Source: Anoplopoma fimbria (Eukaryota; Chordata; Actinopteri; Perciformes; Anoplopomatidae). From it: a stretch of 64,000 nt of DNA. The notes beneath the pieces are model-generated. The model ran no database searches. It was given only the letters and a program-made list of their open reading frames with translations, and was not told where the DNA came from. The DNA lies in NCBI RefSeq assembly GCF_027596085.1, contig NW_026553420.1, positions 52,102 through 116,101 on the forward strand. Direction: 5' to 3'. A program made the translations under genes and the position numbers. Positions 40,572-56,727 of this stretch are shown here, in pieces (position 1 is the stretch's first letter; each line of letters begins with the position of its first letter).

Positions 40572-41494
40572 ATGATGCTTCAATTGTTCTGTCTGAGTCT
40601 ATCTCTAAGCAATTCGAACTTTTGGCATTGAAGGTGGAAATAGCAAAGTCCCTCTCTATGACTGTTGTCGGGTGCTATAGGCCTCCATCTGCCACAAAGG
40701 AGGCATTATCGTCATTGCAGCATCTTTTGTCCAAATTAAATTATAATGAGCTTTTAATGGCTGGAGATCTGAATTGGGACTGGCTAAATGCAGTTTCGGA
40801 TGAATTTAAATCTTTCTGTGACTCTATTAATCTTATCCAGCTGGTCAACCTACCTACAAGGCCAAATCTTAAAAAATCGGAAAAGTCCACTTTGATTGAT
40901 CTAATTCTCACAAATGTTCCTCATAAATTCTTATCCTTGGGAGTTTTCTGCAATGATTTGAGTGATCATTGTGTTGTTGCTACTTGCAGGGACACAAAGA
41001 TCCCCAAACGTAAACCACGCATTACTTTCAAGAGGAATTTAAAAATGTTTAATGAACAGGCTTTTCATCATGATTTGTCTTTGGTAAATTGGGGACACAT
41101 AGGTCTTTTGCCGGACGTGGAGTTAGCTTGGACATTCTTTAAGGAACACTTTGTGAAAATTGTAAATAAACATGCCCCCATTGGGAAATTCAGGGTTAAG
41201 GGACGAGATAATCCGTGGTTTTCCCCAGAGTTGTCAGATACCATCCATCGACGTAATGTGGCATGGGCCAAAGCCAGAAAAAGTGATTTTGCCTCTGACT
41301 GGTCTATTTTCAGGCAACTAAGGAACAAATGCACTACTCTTATTAAAAAGGCTAAATCTGAATATTATTTATCTGTCACAACTGAGAACCTTAATAATCC
41401 ACAGAAATTTTGGAAAGTAATTAAATCTATATCTGTAAGTAAAAGTCCTCCGGCTTTCCATATTTGTTCTAAAAGACTCGGTCCCAGTCTATGA
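40572..41494 (+). pseudogene. LINE endonuclease domain, 5'-truncated
   Basis: The open frame starts within SINE sequence at 40538, but LINE similarity starts near 40572. It shows VVGCYRPPSA, MAGDLNWDW, LIDLILTN and LSDHCVV, the later half of an APE endonuclease, followed by a linker with RDNPWFSPELSD. The frame breaks near 41494, about 50 bp before the RT frame. A one-base shift would join them. Confidence 0.8.
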
Positions 41495-41546
41495 TAGAAT
41501 TGAGGTTCTAAATTGTTTTAACAATCATTTTGTATTATCTGGTTCT

Positions 41547-43190
41547 TTGTTTGATTCTACGGGAGCTGCCCCTGTGTTTCCCTGCACAGAAGCTCCAAGG
41601 TTTTCAGGAGAACCCTTTAATTTCTTACCTTTTACTGTGCAGCAAGTGCATCAAGCCCTCAAAACATTGGATAGCAGAAAATCCCCTGGACCTGATTCAA
41701 TAGAGCCCTACTTTTTAAAAATAGCAGCTGATTTTGTAGCACAGCCTCTTATAATCCTTTTTAATCTCTCAATTGAAAACAAAGAAATTCCATCTGTTTG
41801 GAAGTCAGCTTTTGTTACCCCCTTATTAAAAGGAGGTGATCCAGCAGCTTTAACCAACTACAGGCCAATATCAAATATGTGTGCCTTGTCAAAAATTCTT
41901 GAATCTCTTGTGTGTGATCAGTTAAAAGAGTTTCTAACATTTAATGATCTTCTCTCAAAACTGCAATCAGGCTTCAGGAAAAAACACAGTACCATCACTG
42001 CAGCTACAAAAGTGATCAATGATATATTAGTTGCTCTTGATAAGAAGCAGCACTGTGCTTCACTTTTTATTGATCTGTCAAAGGCTTTTGACACTGTGGA
42101 CCATGCTGTTTTAAAGCATAGGCTTTTTTGCTTGGGTTTGTCAAATCATGTAGTTTCCTGGTTCACAGATTATTTGAGTGACAGGACTCAGTGTATTAAA
42201 TATGATGGTCTGTGTTCTGAATTTGTGAGTGTCCACAAGGGCGTGCCACAGGGTTCAATATTAGGACCCCTCTTGTTCATTATGTACATTAATGATTTGG
42301 GAAAAAACGTGTCAGATGCTAACATGCATTTTTATGCAGATGACACAATTATTTACTGTTTTGGATCAACTCCTGCTAGAGCTGTTGAATCTCTGCAGAA
42401 AGCTTTTGATGTAGTCCAGCACACACTCCTGCAACTAAAATTAGTCCTCAACACTGAAAAAACTAAACAAATGTTGTTTTCAAACTCTAAGAAAGTACCT
42501 CAAACTGTCCCCACAGTGTCCACTCTTGAGGGAAATGTCATAGAGGTGGTTCATATCTATAAATATCTTGGTGTCTTGATTGATGATTCCCTTTCCTTCA
42601 AACCCCACATTGACAATCTTGTGAAGAAATTGAAACTTAAATTGGGCTTCTTCTTCAGGCACAAATTTTGTTTCTCTTTTGAGGTGAAAAAGCGGCTTGT
42701 CACTGCAACGTTTTTGTCCAGTTTAGATTATGGAGATTTGATTTATATGAATGCCTCAGCTAAATGTCTATGTAAGATTGATGCTGTTTACCATGCTTCT
42801 CTGAGGTTTATCACTAACTGTAGAGCCCTGACCCATCACTGTGAATTGTATTCTCGAGTGGGTTGGCCCTCTTTGTCCACCAGGAGGCTGGGACATTGGT
42901 GCACTTTTATTTATAAGGCCATGCTTGGGCTACTGCCATCATATATTTGTAATTTAATCACACAGAAAAGTATTGCTTCTTACAGTCTGCGCTCAAACAA
43001 TCAGATGCTTCTGTTAGTTCCATTTGCCCGCACTGAATCAGGAAAAAGGGCATTCGTCCACTCTGCTCCCACCACATGGAACTGGCTGCAAAAAGATTTT
43101 AAATTAACCGAAATGATTTCTTTGAACGCTTTTAAATCTACGATGAGAGCATTTCAGACCACTTCTTTTACTTGTAGATGTTTTTTATGA
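41547..43190 (+). CDS. LINE reverse transcriptase, open frame
   Basis: The frame encodes 547 residues. RT blocks include SRKSPGPDSIEPYFLK, FVTPLLKGGD, NYRPISNM, LQSGFRKKHST, FIDLSKAFDTVDH, GVPQGSILGPLLFIMYIND and the catalytic FYADDTIIY. The C-terminal region has LGVLIDDSLSF and TTWNWLQKDF before the stop. The first methionine is only the first in the open frame; in the intact element endonuclease and RT are one protein. All RT catalytic residues are present, so the copy is fairly young. Confidence 0.92.
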   Translation: MFDSTGAAPVFPCTEAPRFSGEPFNFLPFTVQQVHQALKTLDSRKSPGPDSIEPYFLKIAADFVAQPLIILFNLSIENKEIPSVWKSAFVTPLLKGGDPAALTNYRPISNMCALSKILESLVCDQLKEFLTFNDLLSKLQSGFRKKHSTITAATKVINDILVALDKKQHCASLFIDLSKAFDTVDHAVLKHRLFCLGLSNHVVSWFTDYLSDRTQCIKYDGLCSEFVSVHKGVPQGSILGPLLFIMYINDLGKNVSDANMHFYADDTIIYCFGSTPARAVESLQKAFDVVQHTLLQLKLVLNTEKTKQMLFSNSKKVPQTVPTVSTLEGNVIEVVHIYKYLGVLIDDSLSFKPHIDNLVKKLKLKLGFFFRHKFCFSFEVKKRLVTATFLSSLDYGDLIYMNASAKCLCKIDAVYHASLRFITNCRALTHHCELYSRVGWPSLSTRRLGHWCTFIYKAMLGLLPSYICNLITQKSIASYSLRSNNQMLLLVPFARTESGKRAFVHSAPTTWNWLQKDFKLTEMISLNAFKSTMRAFQTTSFTCRCFL

Positions 43191-43367
43191 ATTTTAATTT
43201 ACTTGTAACTGTTTTTTATCATTTTAATTTCTGTCTATATGTTGTGAGTGTAATATTGTGAGTGTACATATGTTATTTGTTGCTGCCTCTTGGCCAGGAC
43301 TCCCTCGAAAAAGAGGTTTTTAATCTCAATGGGACTTTCCTGGTTAAATAAAGGTCAAATCCCGCAG

Positions 43368-43562
43368 GCTGTTCCTGCGGTGTATGTATGTGTATGAATG
43401 TTAGTTAGGGTCCTGATGGTCAGGTGGCACCTTGCATGGTAGCTCCTGTCATCAGTGTATGAATGGGTGTGAATGGGTGAATGATTAGTAATGTAAAAGC
43501 GCTTTGAGTGGTCGGAAGACTAGAAAAGCGCTATACAAGTACAGTCCATTTACCATTACCAT
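43368..43562 (+). mobile_element. SINE body and tail, 3' of the LINE
   Basis: The stretch contains GGCTGTTCCTGCGGTG, repeated GTGAATGGGTGAATG and AGCGCTTTGAGTGGTCGG. It ends in AAAGCGCTATACAAG and CCATTTACCATTTAC. This is the 3' body of a common fish tRNA-derived SINE. Its head is at 40528-40571. Confidence 0.7.
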
Positions 43563-45592
43563 TTACGTTAAAATAAAAACATTGCTTACGTAGAAATTGC
43601 GGGGCACCATTACTTAATAGGAGAAAATAATAAAATTATGATCAATAATTTGGTAACAAATTATCCAGTCTCAATATCTCAGGCGTAAGTCCTGATTTCA
43701 GTGACCACCTTTTGAATCAATATGACAGACAACGACTTGGCGATAAATGAGTAATTTATTAAAACGGTAATTATATATAAAACATGAATGAATGGGTTTC
43801 AAATAATCAGGCAATATTATATCAAATAGTGAAGAAAAGTTGCGCACTCCTCTTTCTCCTATCCCTACTCTACCCGGTCAATCTATATTATTATTCAGAG
43901 CTTCTATATCTCCTACACCAACTCTGGATCACAGTACGGTTGAGATGTTCCTACTTTGTGCCGAGGGGTCCAGATGCCTTTTGCGGGTCTCTGCCGTTGC
44001 TTCAGCGGTCCTGGTGGTTTCAGCTTTACCGTCGGACTTTCCGGTCCATCGGTGGTGAAGAGGGTGAAGTTGAGGGTTCACGGACCGGGGGCTCTCCGCT
44101 GGCTCCGGGATTCTCCCTCGGTCACCAGGCAAAAGTCTCTGAATCCTTTGTGTCTTGCTTCAAGACGGGTGTTGGATCCGGTCCGGTGTTTGGAGAGGGA
44201 TATAGCTCTGAATAGTTTCATAACTCAGGCTACTCGCTTATATTCTCTAACTAATCTCGTTTGGCCTGAACGATAATAATTAAAGTTGATAACTCACAAG
44301 ATCAACAGATGTCCACTAAAATAAAATAAGGCTTGCTTAGAAGAATAATTCTAAGATGCTTCAAGGAGTTTGAGGAGGAAAAATACTGACAAAACTGCTG
44401 TTTCTAAAAATAAAATAAAGGTCACGTGTTAGGATCTCCGTCAGACTAAAAACGTACACCTAACATAAACGAACAACGAAAAACACGAGAGCGAACAAAG
44501 GAAATCTCCTGGTTTTATTTGTTCGGGATAGGCAGTAACAGGGTGTGGCTTGATTTTATGGCTTTGTTTTTGCCAAGATTTCGGATTCCTTTGTTTCTTA
44601 GTTTCAATGTGTTCTAGTTTGGTAGTTTAACTAACCTAACATTTTAAACAAATAACCCACATACTTCTTCTTCACTATGAGTTTAACAGACCTTACACAC
44701 TTGTACGGATACAGAGATGGAATTTCAGTTACATACATTTGGTATACAGAATTAACAGAGGTCATGCGTATGTGTATTCCCAAGCGATCACTGGAGGGCA
44801 GTATGGTGATGAATCCAATCCGAAATATCTGACAATGATTTTAACTCTGTTTTCCACTCCACAATTATGGGAAAAAGATGTGTTATCCTGAAATCAAATG
44901 ACCAATACTTCAGTTGGGGTTATTGAAGGTTTCACAGACTTGTGCAGTATTATACAGGGATACAAGGAATTATTGCAGGAATACATAGTGTGGTTCTGGT
45001 TCTCTTGAGCCACGGAATGCGTTGCTTTGACCCCGTTTAACCTTTTGTTTTAGTTCCTGGCTGGGCTAAGGGGGGGGGGGGGGGGATGTTTATGCATATA
45101 GACAAAAGACAGGCTAGAGTTAATCACTTCTTGTTTTCCTTTCCAGTCCTCGGCCCAGTAAACACCCACTCTGTGGCCTTGCTCTCAAGGCTGTGGCTAA
45201 TAGCCTTGACACCTTACGGCTGCAGATATATCTTTATTGTCTGTTGATGTGGAGGTGCATGAGAAAGGTTATTGGAGTTTCCTTGGGGGGGTGATGGGTG
45301 AGAAGAAAGAGGGCGAGAGGAATGTTTCAGGAGATCAAATGGAGGAGCCTCCATTTGATAGTTATACCAGGCTCGTCCAGCCTCGCTACACTCAACTGGA
45401 GCAGCTGGAGGTTCTGGGTGCCTTGCTCCAGGGCTCTTCAGCAGTGTACAGTGAGGGAGGGAGAGCTACATGGAGGCCTTGCTGAGAGCTGTTGGGACTA
45501 AACCAAACTGATTATTTCATGGACCTTTACCTTGTGTTTGTCTCTGTGTGGACAGACATAATGTGAGCTGATTCTTCATGATTCCTCCACAG
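43563..45592. other. unassigned stretch, possibly old retroelement
   Basis: I recognise no gene. A GC-richer block at about 43960-44200 has open frames on both strands without similarity that I know. A 13-base G tract lies at about 45072-45085. The AT-rich blocks with AATAAA-type signals and the repeated change of base composition suggest old LTR or retroelement debris, but there is no decisive motif. Confidence 0.3.
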
Positions 45593-46055
45593 AGAGGACC
45601 AGGAGAGCTCACAGGTTCCCAGAGGTCAGTCTGCCCAGCAGCATCAAACACACCTGGACTCCATATTTATGGTCTGTACATGTACAACTACTTTTACATC
45701 TATTCTGTTCACAATCATATCCATGCTGCACTTTTTAGACCAGTGGATCGTCAGTCTGTCCAACATGGATCTGATGTTTGGTTCCATGGTTTTAGTTTGT
45801 GTCCTTCATATAATATTATGTTCCAGCTGCTGGAGGAGAACATCCTCACTTTTGTGAAGAACGAGCTAAAGAAGATCAAGAAGGTTGTGAGTTCAGATTA
45901 CCCAGAATGCTTAGACAGTCAGATGGAGGATGAGGAGGTGTTGGACGGTGAGGATGAAGAGGAGAGGAGGAGCAGCAGAGAGGCATTTCTGAAGATCACA
46001 CTGCACATCCTGAGGAGAATGAAGCAGGAGGAGCTGGCTGACTGTCTGCAGAGCA
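45593..46055 (+). pseudogene. two N-terminal exons of an NLR-C (NLRC3-like) gene
   Basis: Exon 45593-45671 gives EDQESSQVPRGQSAQQH and ends in DSIFM before a GT donor. Exon 45827-46055 gives LLEENILTFVKNELKKIKK, SSDYPECLDSQ, an acidic EEVLDGEDEEE run and LHILRRMKQEELADCLQS, then a GTAAGA donor. The phases match. This is the start of the FISNA region that precedes the NACHT ATPase in teleost NLR-C sensors. No NACHT, LRR or B30.2 exon follows on this strand. Instead the opposite strand carries a SOWAH gene. The copy is therefore a fragment. Confidence 0.75.
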
Positions 46056-46209
46056 GTAAGAGGATTTCTCTAAAGATTGAACATGCTGGATGAATGGGAC
46101 CTTTACTAATGTCTCAAGAGATGGACCAAAATATATTCATATTCTCTTCTTTGAGGATACGACATGTTGAAATCTATTCTTTGGGTCATTGATCTTCTTT
46201 GTTGTGTGT

Positions 46210-46953
46210 TCATTCAGGACTTCTTGCTGCAGTTTGTCTTGTGTCTACATGTCTTGTGTCTATCTGTCCTGTGTTTACCTGTCTTGTTTCTACCTGTCCT
46301 GTGTCTACCCGTCTTGTGTCTACCTGTATTGTGTCTACATGTCTTGTGTCTACCTGTCCTGTGTCTGTCTGTCTTGTGTCTGTCTGTCTTGTATCTACCT
46401 GTCTTGTGTCTACCTGTCCTGTGTCTAACTGTCCTGTAGTACCGGTCTGTACAGGTCCCGGCAGGTTGAACATGGATCCGTCTGCAGGAGGAGGAGAGGC
46501 ATTAGTCACTGAGATGTCTGGTATTTCAGGCTCCTTCTTCTCCTTCTCGGACTCCCTCTTCTCCCTCTTAAAGCTCTCCCTATTCCCTATCTCAGGTGAG
46601 CTCCTGTCCACCTCCTCACCTGCACAGACTGACTCCGTTTCTCTCAGCTGGCTGTCGTATCCGTCACCTGAGCCAGGTAGGTGCAGCTCACGTGCCTGGG
46701 CTGTGAGGTGAGCTGCGTCACTCCCACATACCCGGAACTTTTTCTTCAGGCAGACGTATCTGACGTCACCCTCAGTCTTCACAAAAGCAATGTTGTCCAC
46801 GTGGGTTTTAAACGCCTTCCGCACAGCCGCTCTCTCCTCCGGCTCCTCCGGGAACGCCACCTTAAAGTGCTCTATGAGGTCCGTGTTCCTCGCTCTGCCC
46901 CCTTTCTCCTGCAGGAAGACCAGCAGGGCCTCTTGGGTCCACCCGGACGCCAT
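46210..46953 (-). pseudogene. SOWAH-domain protein, N-terminal part only
   Basis: From the ATG at 46953 the minus-strand frame gives SGWTQEALLVFLQEKGGR, NTDLIEHFKVAFPE, ERAAVRKAFKTHVDNIAFV and VRYVCLKKKFR. This is the conserved N-terminal SOWAH domain of sosondowah proteins (SOWAHA-D). An upstream ATG at 47016 would add 21 residues. After a serine- and glutamate-rich linker, a QVDTR repeat encoded by a 15-bp minisatellite follows, then a stop at 46210. The ankyrin repeats expected in this family are missing and none are found nearby. I read it as a truncated copy; an intact gene probably lies elsewhere. Confidence 0.75.
46232..46437. repeat. coding 15-bp minisatellite
   Basis: About 13 units of TACCTGTCTTGTGTC and variants, encoding QVDTR in the minus-strand SOWAH frame. 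The unit is a multiple of three, so the frame stays open. Confidence 0.95.
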
Positions 46954-47048
46954 TGTAGACCCCGTCCCGCACGGCCTACGCTCCCTTAACGAGGTGAATG
47001 GAGGAGAACCGTCCACTGTGACGTAGAGCGTCTCACTGCGTTCTCAGT

Positions 47049-48275
47049 GTTGCCAACTTACCGACTTTTTCTGTTGTTATTAGAGACTTTTCTGGTGTTA
47101 TTGGAGACTTTTCTGGTGTTATTAGAGACTTTTCTGGTGTTATTAGAGACTTTTTCTGGTGTTACTGGAGACTTTTCTGGTGTTATTGGAGACTTTTCAG
47201 GTGTTATTAGAGACTTTTCTGGTGTTATTGGAGACTTTTCTGGTGTTATTGGAGACTTTTTCTGGTGTTATTAGAGACTTTTCTGGTGTTATTAGAGACT
47301 GTTCTGGTGTTATTAGACTTTTCTGGTGTTATTAGAGACTTTCCTGGTGTTATTAGACTTTTCTGGTGTTATTAGGGACTTTTCTGGTGTTATTGGAGAC
47401 TTTTCAGGTGTTATTAGAGACTTTTCTGGTGTTGTTGGAGACTTTTCTGGTGTTATTAGAGACTTTTCTGGTGTTATTAGAGACTGTTCTGGTGTTATTA
47501 GACTTTTCTGGTGTTTTTAGAGACTTTCCTGGTGTTATTAGACTTTTCTGGTGTTATTAGGGACTTTTCTGGTGTTATTGGAGACTTTTCTGGTGTTATT
47601 AGAGAATTTTCTGGTGTTATTGGAGACTTTTCTGGTGTTATTAGAGAATTTTCTGGTGTTATTGGAGACTTTTCTGGTGTTATTAGAGACTTTTTCTGGT
47701 GTTATTGGAGACTTTTCTGGTGTTATTAGAGACTGTTCTGGTGTTATTAGACTTTTCTGGTGTTATTAGAGACTTTCCTGGTGTTATTAGACTTTTCTGG
47801 TGTTATTAGGGACGTTTCTGGTGTTATTGGAGACTTTTCTGGTGTTATTAGAGAATTTTCTGGTGTTATTGGAGACTTTTCTGGTGTTATTAGAGACTTT
47901 TCTGGTGTTATTAGAGACTGTTCTGGTGTTATTAGACTTTTCTGGTGTTATTAGAGACTTTCCTGGTGTTATTAGACTTTTCTGGTGTTATTAGGGACGT
48001 TTCTGGTGTTATTGGAGACTTTTCTGGTGTTATTAGAGAATTTTCTGGTGTTATTGGAGACTTTTCTGGTGTTATTGGAGACTTTTCTGGTGTTATTAGA
48101 GACTTTTCTGGTGTTATTGGAGACTTTTGGGGACGTTAAAGCTCGTATCGTTCTGCAGTTTCTGTCCTCCAGAGCAGCAGGGGCTGCCGTGAGCCCTCCC
48201 CCGTCCCAAAGCACTCACAGGCGGTCAGTCTCACAGCGGCCTCCCGCTGACGTCAGAGAGGAGACGCTGCACATG
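47049..48275 (+). mobile_element. interspersed element 'TGTTGCC', copy B, expanded
   Basis: It begins CAGTGTTGCCAACTTACC. It then contains a 21-bp minisatellite of about 50 units, followed by ACGTTAAAGCTCGTATCG and CTGCAGTTTCTGTCCTCC. The GC-rich end contains GGCTGCCGTGAGCCC and CCGCTGACGTCAGAGAGG. Copy C on the minus strand has the same order with only about five units. No coding capacity is seen. Confidence 0.7.
47080..48130. repeat. 21-bp minisatellite
   Basis: The unit GAGACTTTTCTGGTGTTATTA (21 bp) recurs about 50 times with a shorter variant lacking GAGA. Groups of units repeat in a higher order of about 185 bp (for example 47760 and 47945 start the same series). ETFLVLL-type frames are artefacts. 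Confidence 0.95.
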
Positions 48276-48483
48276 AGTCGTTCATAATGACACGAGGAGG
48301 ACCACTCCATTCAGAAGGGACACAACATCCCGTTAGAATGTAATATTTAGTGTCAAACATGATCACGTTTTATAACGTACGCGTTTAAAGAGCAACACGA
48401 ATGACGTGTTTTAATGGGTTGTAACCATGGTTTTTGACCTTCCACTCCCCCTAGAGAAGGAATGGTACGGTCCGCGGGGGCCC

Positions 48484-48496
48484 GTTGCTAGGAGAC
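48484..48496. promoter_or_regulatory. candidate RFX X-box
   Basis: GTTGCTAGGAGAC fits the inverted half-site pattern of RFX factors, which drive centrosome and cilium genes. It lies about 1.25 kb upstream of the first recognised coding exon of cep70, so it may be near its untranslated first exon. Confidence 0.5.
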
Positions 48497-48600
48497 GGAG
48501 AACGCTACAGATAGAACGCTCAATGAGGAGAGCAGCTATTGGCTGTCCTGAAAGTCGCTAGATGACGTCACGGTGCAGCAGTTTGAATGGCGGAAGAGGC

Positions 48601-48836
48601 GAAAGACCCGACCTGGATCAGATCCTATGGACCGGACCGACAAAAACGGACGTTTTAAAAATATATAAAATAGAAATGTATATATATCTTCACCAAACAT
48701 GAACTCTCTCTATGTGACTGTCTATAGAAGAAAAAGTTTCTGCCAATGTGTCTCAAATATCGCCATAAAAAGAGTCTTCAACAGTCCGTTTCTGTCGGTC
48801 CGGTCCATAGGATCTGATCCAGGTCCGGTCTTTCTC
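48601..48836. mobile_element. MITE-like inverted repeat
   Basis: Arms of about 45 bp begin GAAAGACC and contain GATCAGATCCTATGGACCGG on the left, with the reverse complement at about 48784-48836. The AT-rich centre has no coding capacity. No clear target duplication is seen, so the superfamily is open. Confidence 0.65.
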
Positions 48837-49737
48837 AGTCACAACCATCTGTAACGTAAAGCAAATAAAAAGAACGTAAACATTCTACGCATGCGCGGAA
48901 CGGACCGGTTTACTTCCTCCTCATCTTGTGACATGTTTTACATTCCCTGGCGTAATATGAACTACATGTTTGTTTGCTGTTTGTATGTGTCTGTGTTTTA
49001 TATGTATGAACAAATAAATTTAAAAAACCACAAATCTATTGCATTGCGCGACAACGAGCCTGATCCCAACAGAGGAGTTCTAGCCAATCACAGCACCGGA
49101 AGGCGGGACTGCGTGGAGCAGGGGGCGGGGCTTAACGATCAGCCACATCCCATTGGTTTTATACGATGACGTCACGGTGCATCAGTGTGAATGGCGGAAT
49201 GTTTAACGCTGTTTGAATGAGTGAAACGTTTCCATTGGTCGGCTGCTCGTATGCCCAATGTAGCACAATCACTCCTGAATGGTGTTCTGTCTGATGTGTA
49301 GTGTGTGAGACACCAACAGGTCAGCACATCAACATGTCCTCATTCTGAAATGGACTTCATTCATTACTGACCTCCATCAGAGAGTGTGAGGAAGAAGGGA
49401 TCGCCTTTCATCAGCTGTTGTAGTGCAGGAGAGGCAGCTCCTCTGCTGGAAGAACTGCAGAACCCTGATCACTGGTTGGTTCTGGAGGACCTGCAGAACC
49501 CTGATCACTGGTTGGTTCTGACAGGAGGCTCAGAGAGCTGTGAGGACTGAAGTCAGCGTGTGCTGCAGGAGAGGACATTTAGACATGGACAGCAGGACAG
49601 CTCACTCTTTACACTCCAGAAATAAGACATTTGTTTATCTGTGGACTAGCAGGCAGCTCCAGGTGACTTTAGAGCTCAGGTGTCTTCAGCGTGTTCTCAC
49701 TGCTCTGTGATGATTGTTCATTGTGTTTGTTCTTCAG

Positions 49738-55169
<5,432 letters not shown>

Positions 55170-55450
55170 AATCTGCTCTGACTGAACTGACTGTTCAATG
55201 TAATGAGTGTGACTTTTGATTTCTTCTATTAAAAACCAAACAGATAAAATAAGTCCAGAGTATTTTACAGCTACACTTTATGATCCCTCTTTGCTATAAA
55301 TCATGTTATCTAAATGAGGCTTTAAGTTAGTGCTGCACAAATGATTGAACACTAATTGTGATCTTGATTTTGGCTTTCTACAATTAAATGAACATCTGCT
55401 GCATATCATATGGAGGCTTCCTCAACAAGCAGCCACCAGGGGGAGCAGGG

Positions 55451-55504
<54 letters not shown>

Positions 55505-56399
55505 GGGATAGAATAAAGATCACAATCCTCATCTCTCCTCAGAGGATATACAGTCAGCTTTCCACACTGAATAAACTGTGGCCTCTCCAGTAGATGGAAG
55601 CCGCCCCAAACCATTGAAAAGTGGAGTAAAACAAAAAGAGATCCTGAGTCCAAAGTCTTTTGGCTGAAACGTCTGGAACAAAGCAAACAAAGAAGGAAAG
55701 AGAAAGTAGAACCAGAGGGCAGAGTCTCTGTAGATACAGACACCACCATAAGTGATGACACAGGGTTATTTTGGGAGCAGTCTATACATTTATTATAGGA
55801 AAATGCTGCACATTATGCCTTTAAAACCAGTGCTTTATATTATTTTTTTGTCATAATGAATGAATTTATCAATCACATCTTGACATATCACATGATATAT
55901 GCAGACTGAAGCCCATGGGTACATTAACAGTGGGAATCTGTTATTTTTTAATACTTTTTTAATACAGTGACACACATCTACCTGTGTAGTGTTGAGGAGT
56001 AGAAGTCGCTAAATGACGTCATCGCCTAACTTGCATAATGATAATGTTCTTTTACTCATTAATGGCAGCTGGCTTTGGGTGGACTGTGATAAGTCTTTCT
56101 GACTTTTGAGTATGTTCTTGAGTCGTCATGTGTTTTTATATCACAGCGTATAAAGCAGCCTTACAACACAGGCAGTCAGTGTATCATCTCCAATAAACGG
56201 ACCAACCAGCCTTTTCAGTTGAGGGTTTGATTCCCACTCCTTTGTGTGTGTGTGTGTGTGAGCGTTAGACTGAGACATGATGAGCTACATGTTTATGTCA
56301 CAGAGACACACAGTGGACGAGCTGAGGAAGTGACTGATGTTAGTGTGACACTGAAGAAACATTTTACTATACATCTACTCTGTAACACGGGGACCAGCG
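55170..56399. other. 3' UTR of cep70 and intergenic DNA
   Basis: After the stop at 55167-55169 an ATTAAA signal lies near 55229. Further on is a (TAA)n microsatellite (55451-55504). The rest is unremarkable, with a TG run at about 56242-56260 near the next element. Confidence 0.5.
55451..55504. repeat. (TAA)n microsatellite
   Basis: About 18 uninterrupted TAA units. Confidence 0.95.
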
Positions 56400-56727
56400 G
56401 CGGCTCTGCGCATGCGCGACTCTCCTCTCTGACGTCAGCGGGAGGCCGCTGTGAGACTGACCGCCTGGGAGTGCTTTGGGACGGCGGAGGGCTCACGGCA
56501 GCCCCCGCTGCTCTGGAGGACAGAAACTGCAGAACGATACGAGCTTTAACGTCTCCAAAAGTCTCCAATAGCACCAGAAAAGTCTCCAATAACACCAGAA
56601 AAGTCTCCAATAACACCAATAACACCAGAAAAGTCTCTAATAACACCAGAGAAAGTCTCTAGAGGGGTCTGAATAGTCGTTAAATATAGCGACAAAGTCG
56701 CTAAGTTGGCAACACTGGAAGGTACCG
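56400..56727 (-). mobile_element. interspersed element 'TGTTGCC', copy C
   Basis: Read on the minus strand it starts CCAGTGTTGCCAACTTAGCG, passes through TTTAACGACTATTCAGACCC, then about five units of the GACTTTTCTGGTGTTATT type. It continues into CGTTAAAGCTCGTATCG and the GC-rich end with CCGCTGACGTCAGAGAGGAG. Because it has few internal units it looks closest to the ancestral form of copies A and B. Confidence 0.7.

Larger units (their letters stand above)
40572..43367 (+). mobile_element. non-LTR LINE inserted inside a SINE
   Basis: It comprises an endonuclease frame (to 41494) and an RT frame (41547-43190). A 3' UTR ends in CTCAATGGGACTTTCC and GGTTAAATAAAGGTCAAA. It is 5'-truncated, since the endonuclease starts in its middle. 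The RT is of the L2/CR1/Rex-like type and is intact across its motifs. The element is flanked by the two parts of a tRNA-derived SINE. Confidence 0.8.
48276..49737 (+). other. 5' region of cep70 with CpG-rich promoter features
   Basis: No coding exon is certain. The stretch holds a candidate X-box (48484), a MITE-like inverted repeat (48601-48836) and a direct repeat around TGACGTCACGGTGCA (about 48562 and 49166). CCAAT boxes (ATTGG at about 48539 and CCAATCAC at 49085) are also present. Untranslated exon(s) of cep70 and its start codon probably lie between 48900 and 49737. One option is an ATG at about 49585 in an exon ending LWTSRQLQ, but the intron would be only about 70 bp. Confidence 0.45.

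Noticed and set aside
43784..44276. Overlapping open frames of 143 and 106 residues
   Set aside because: They overlap in several frames on both strands and no motif is recognised; kept as unassigned sequence.
47047..48287. ETFLVLL-type repeat proteins
   Set aside because: Open frames come from the 21-bp unit being a multiple of three; no start context or domain supports a gene.
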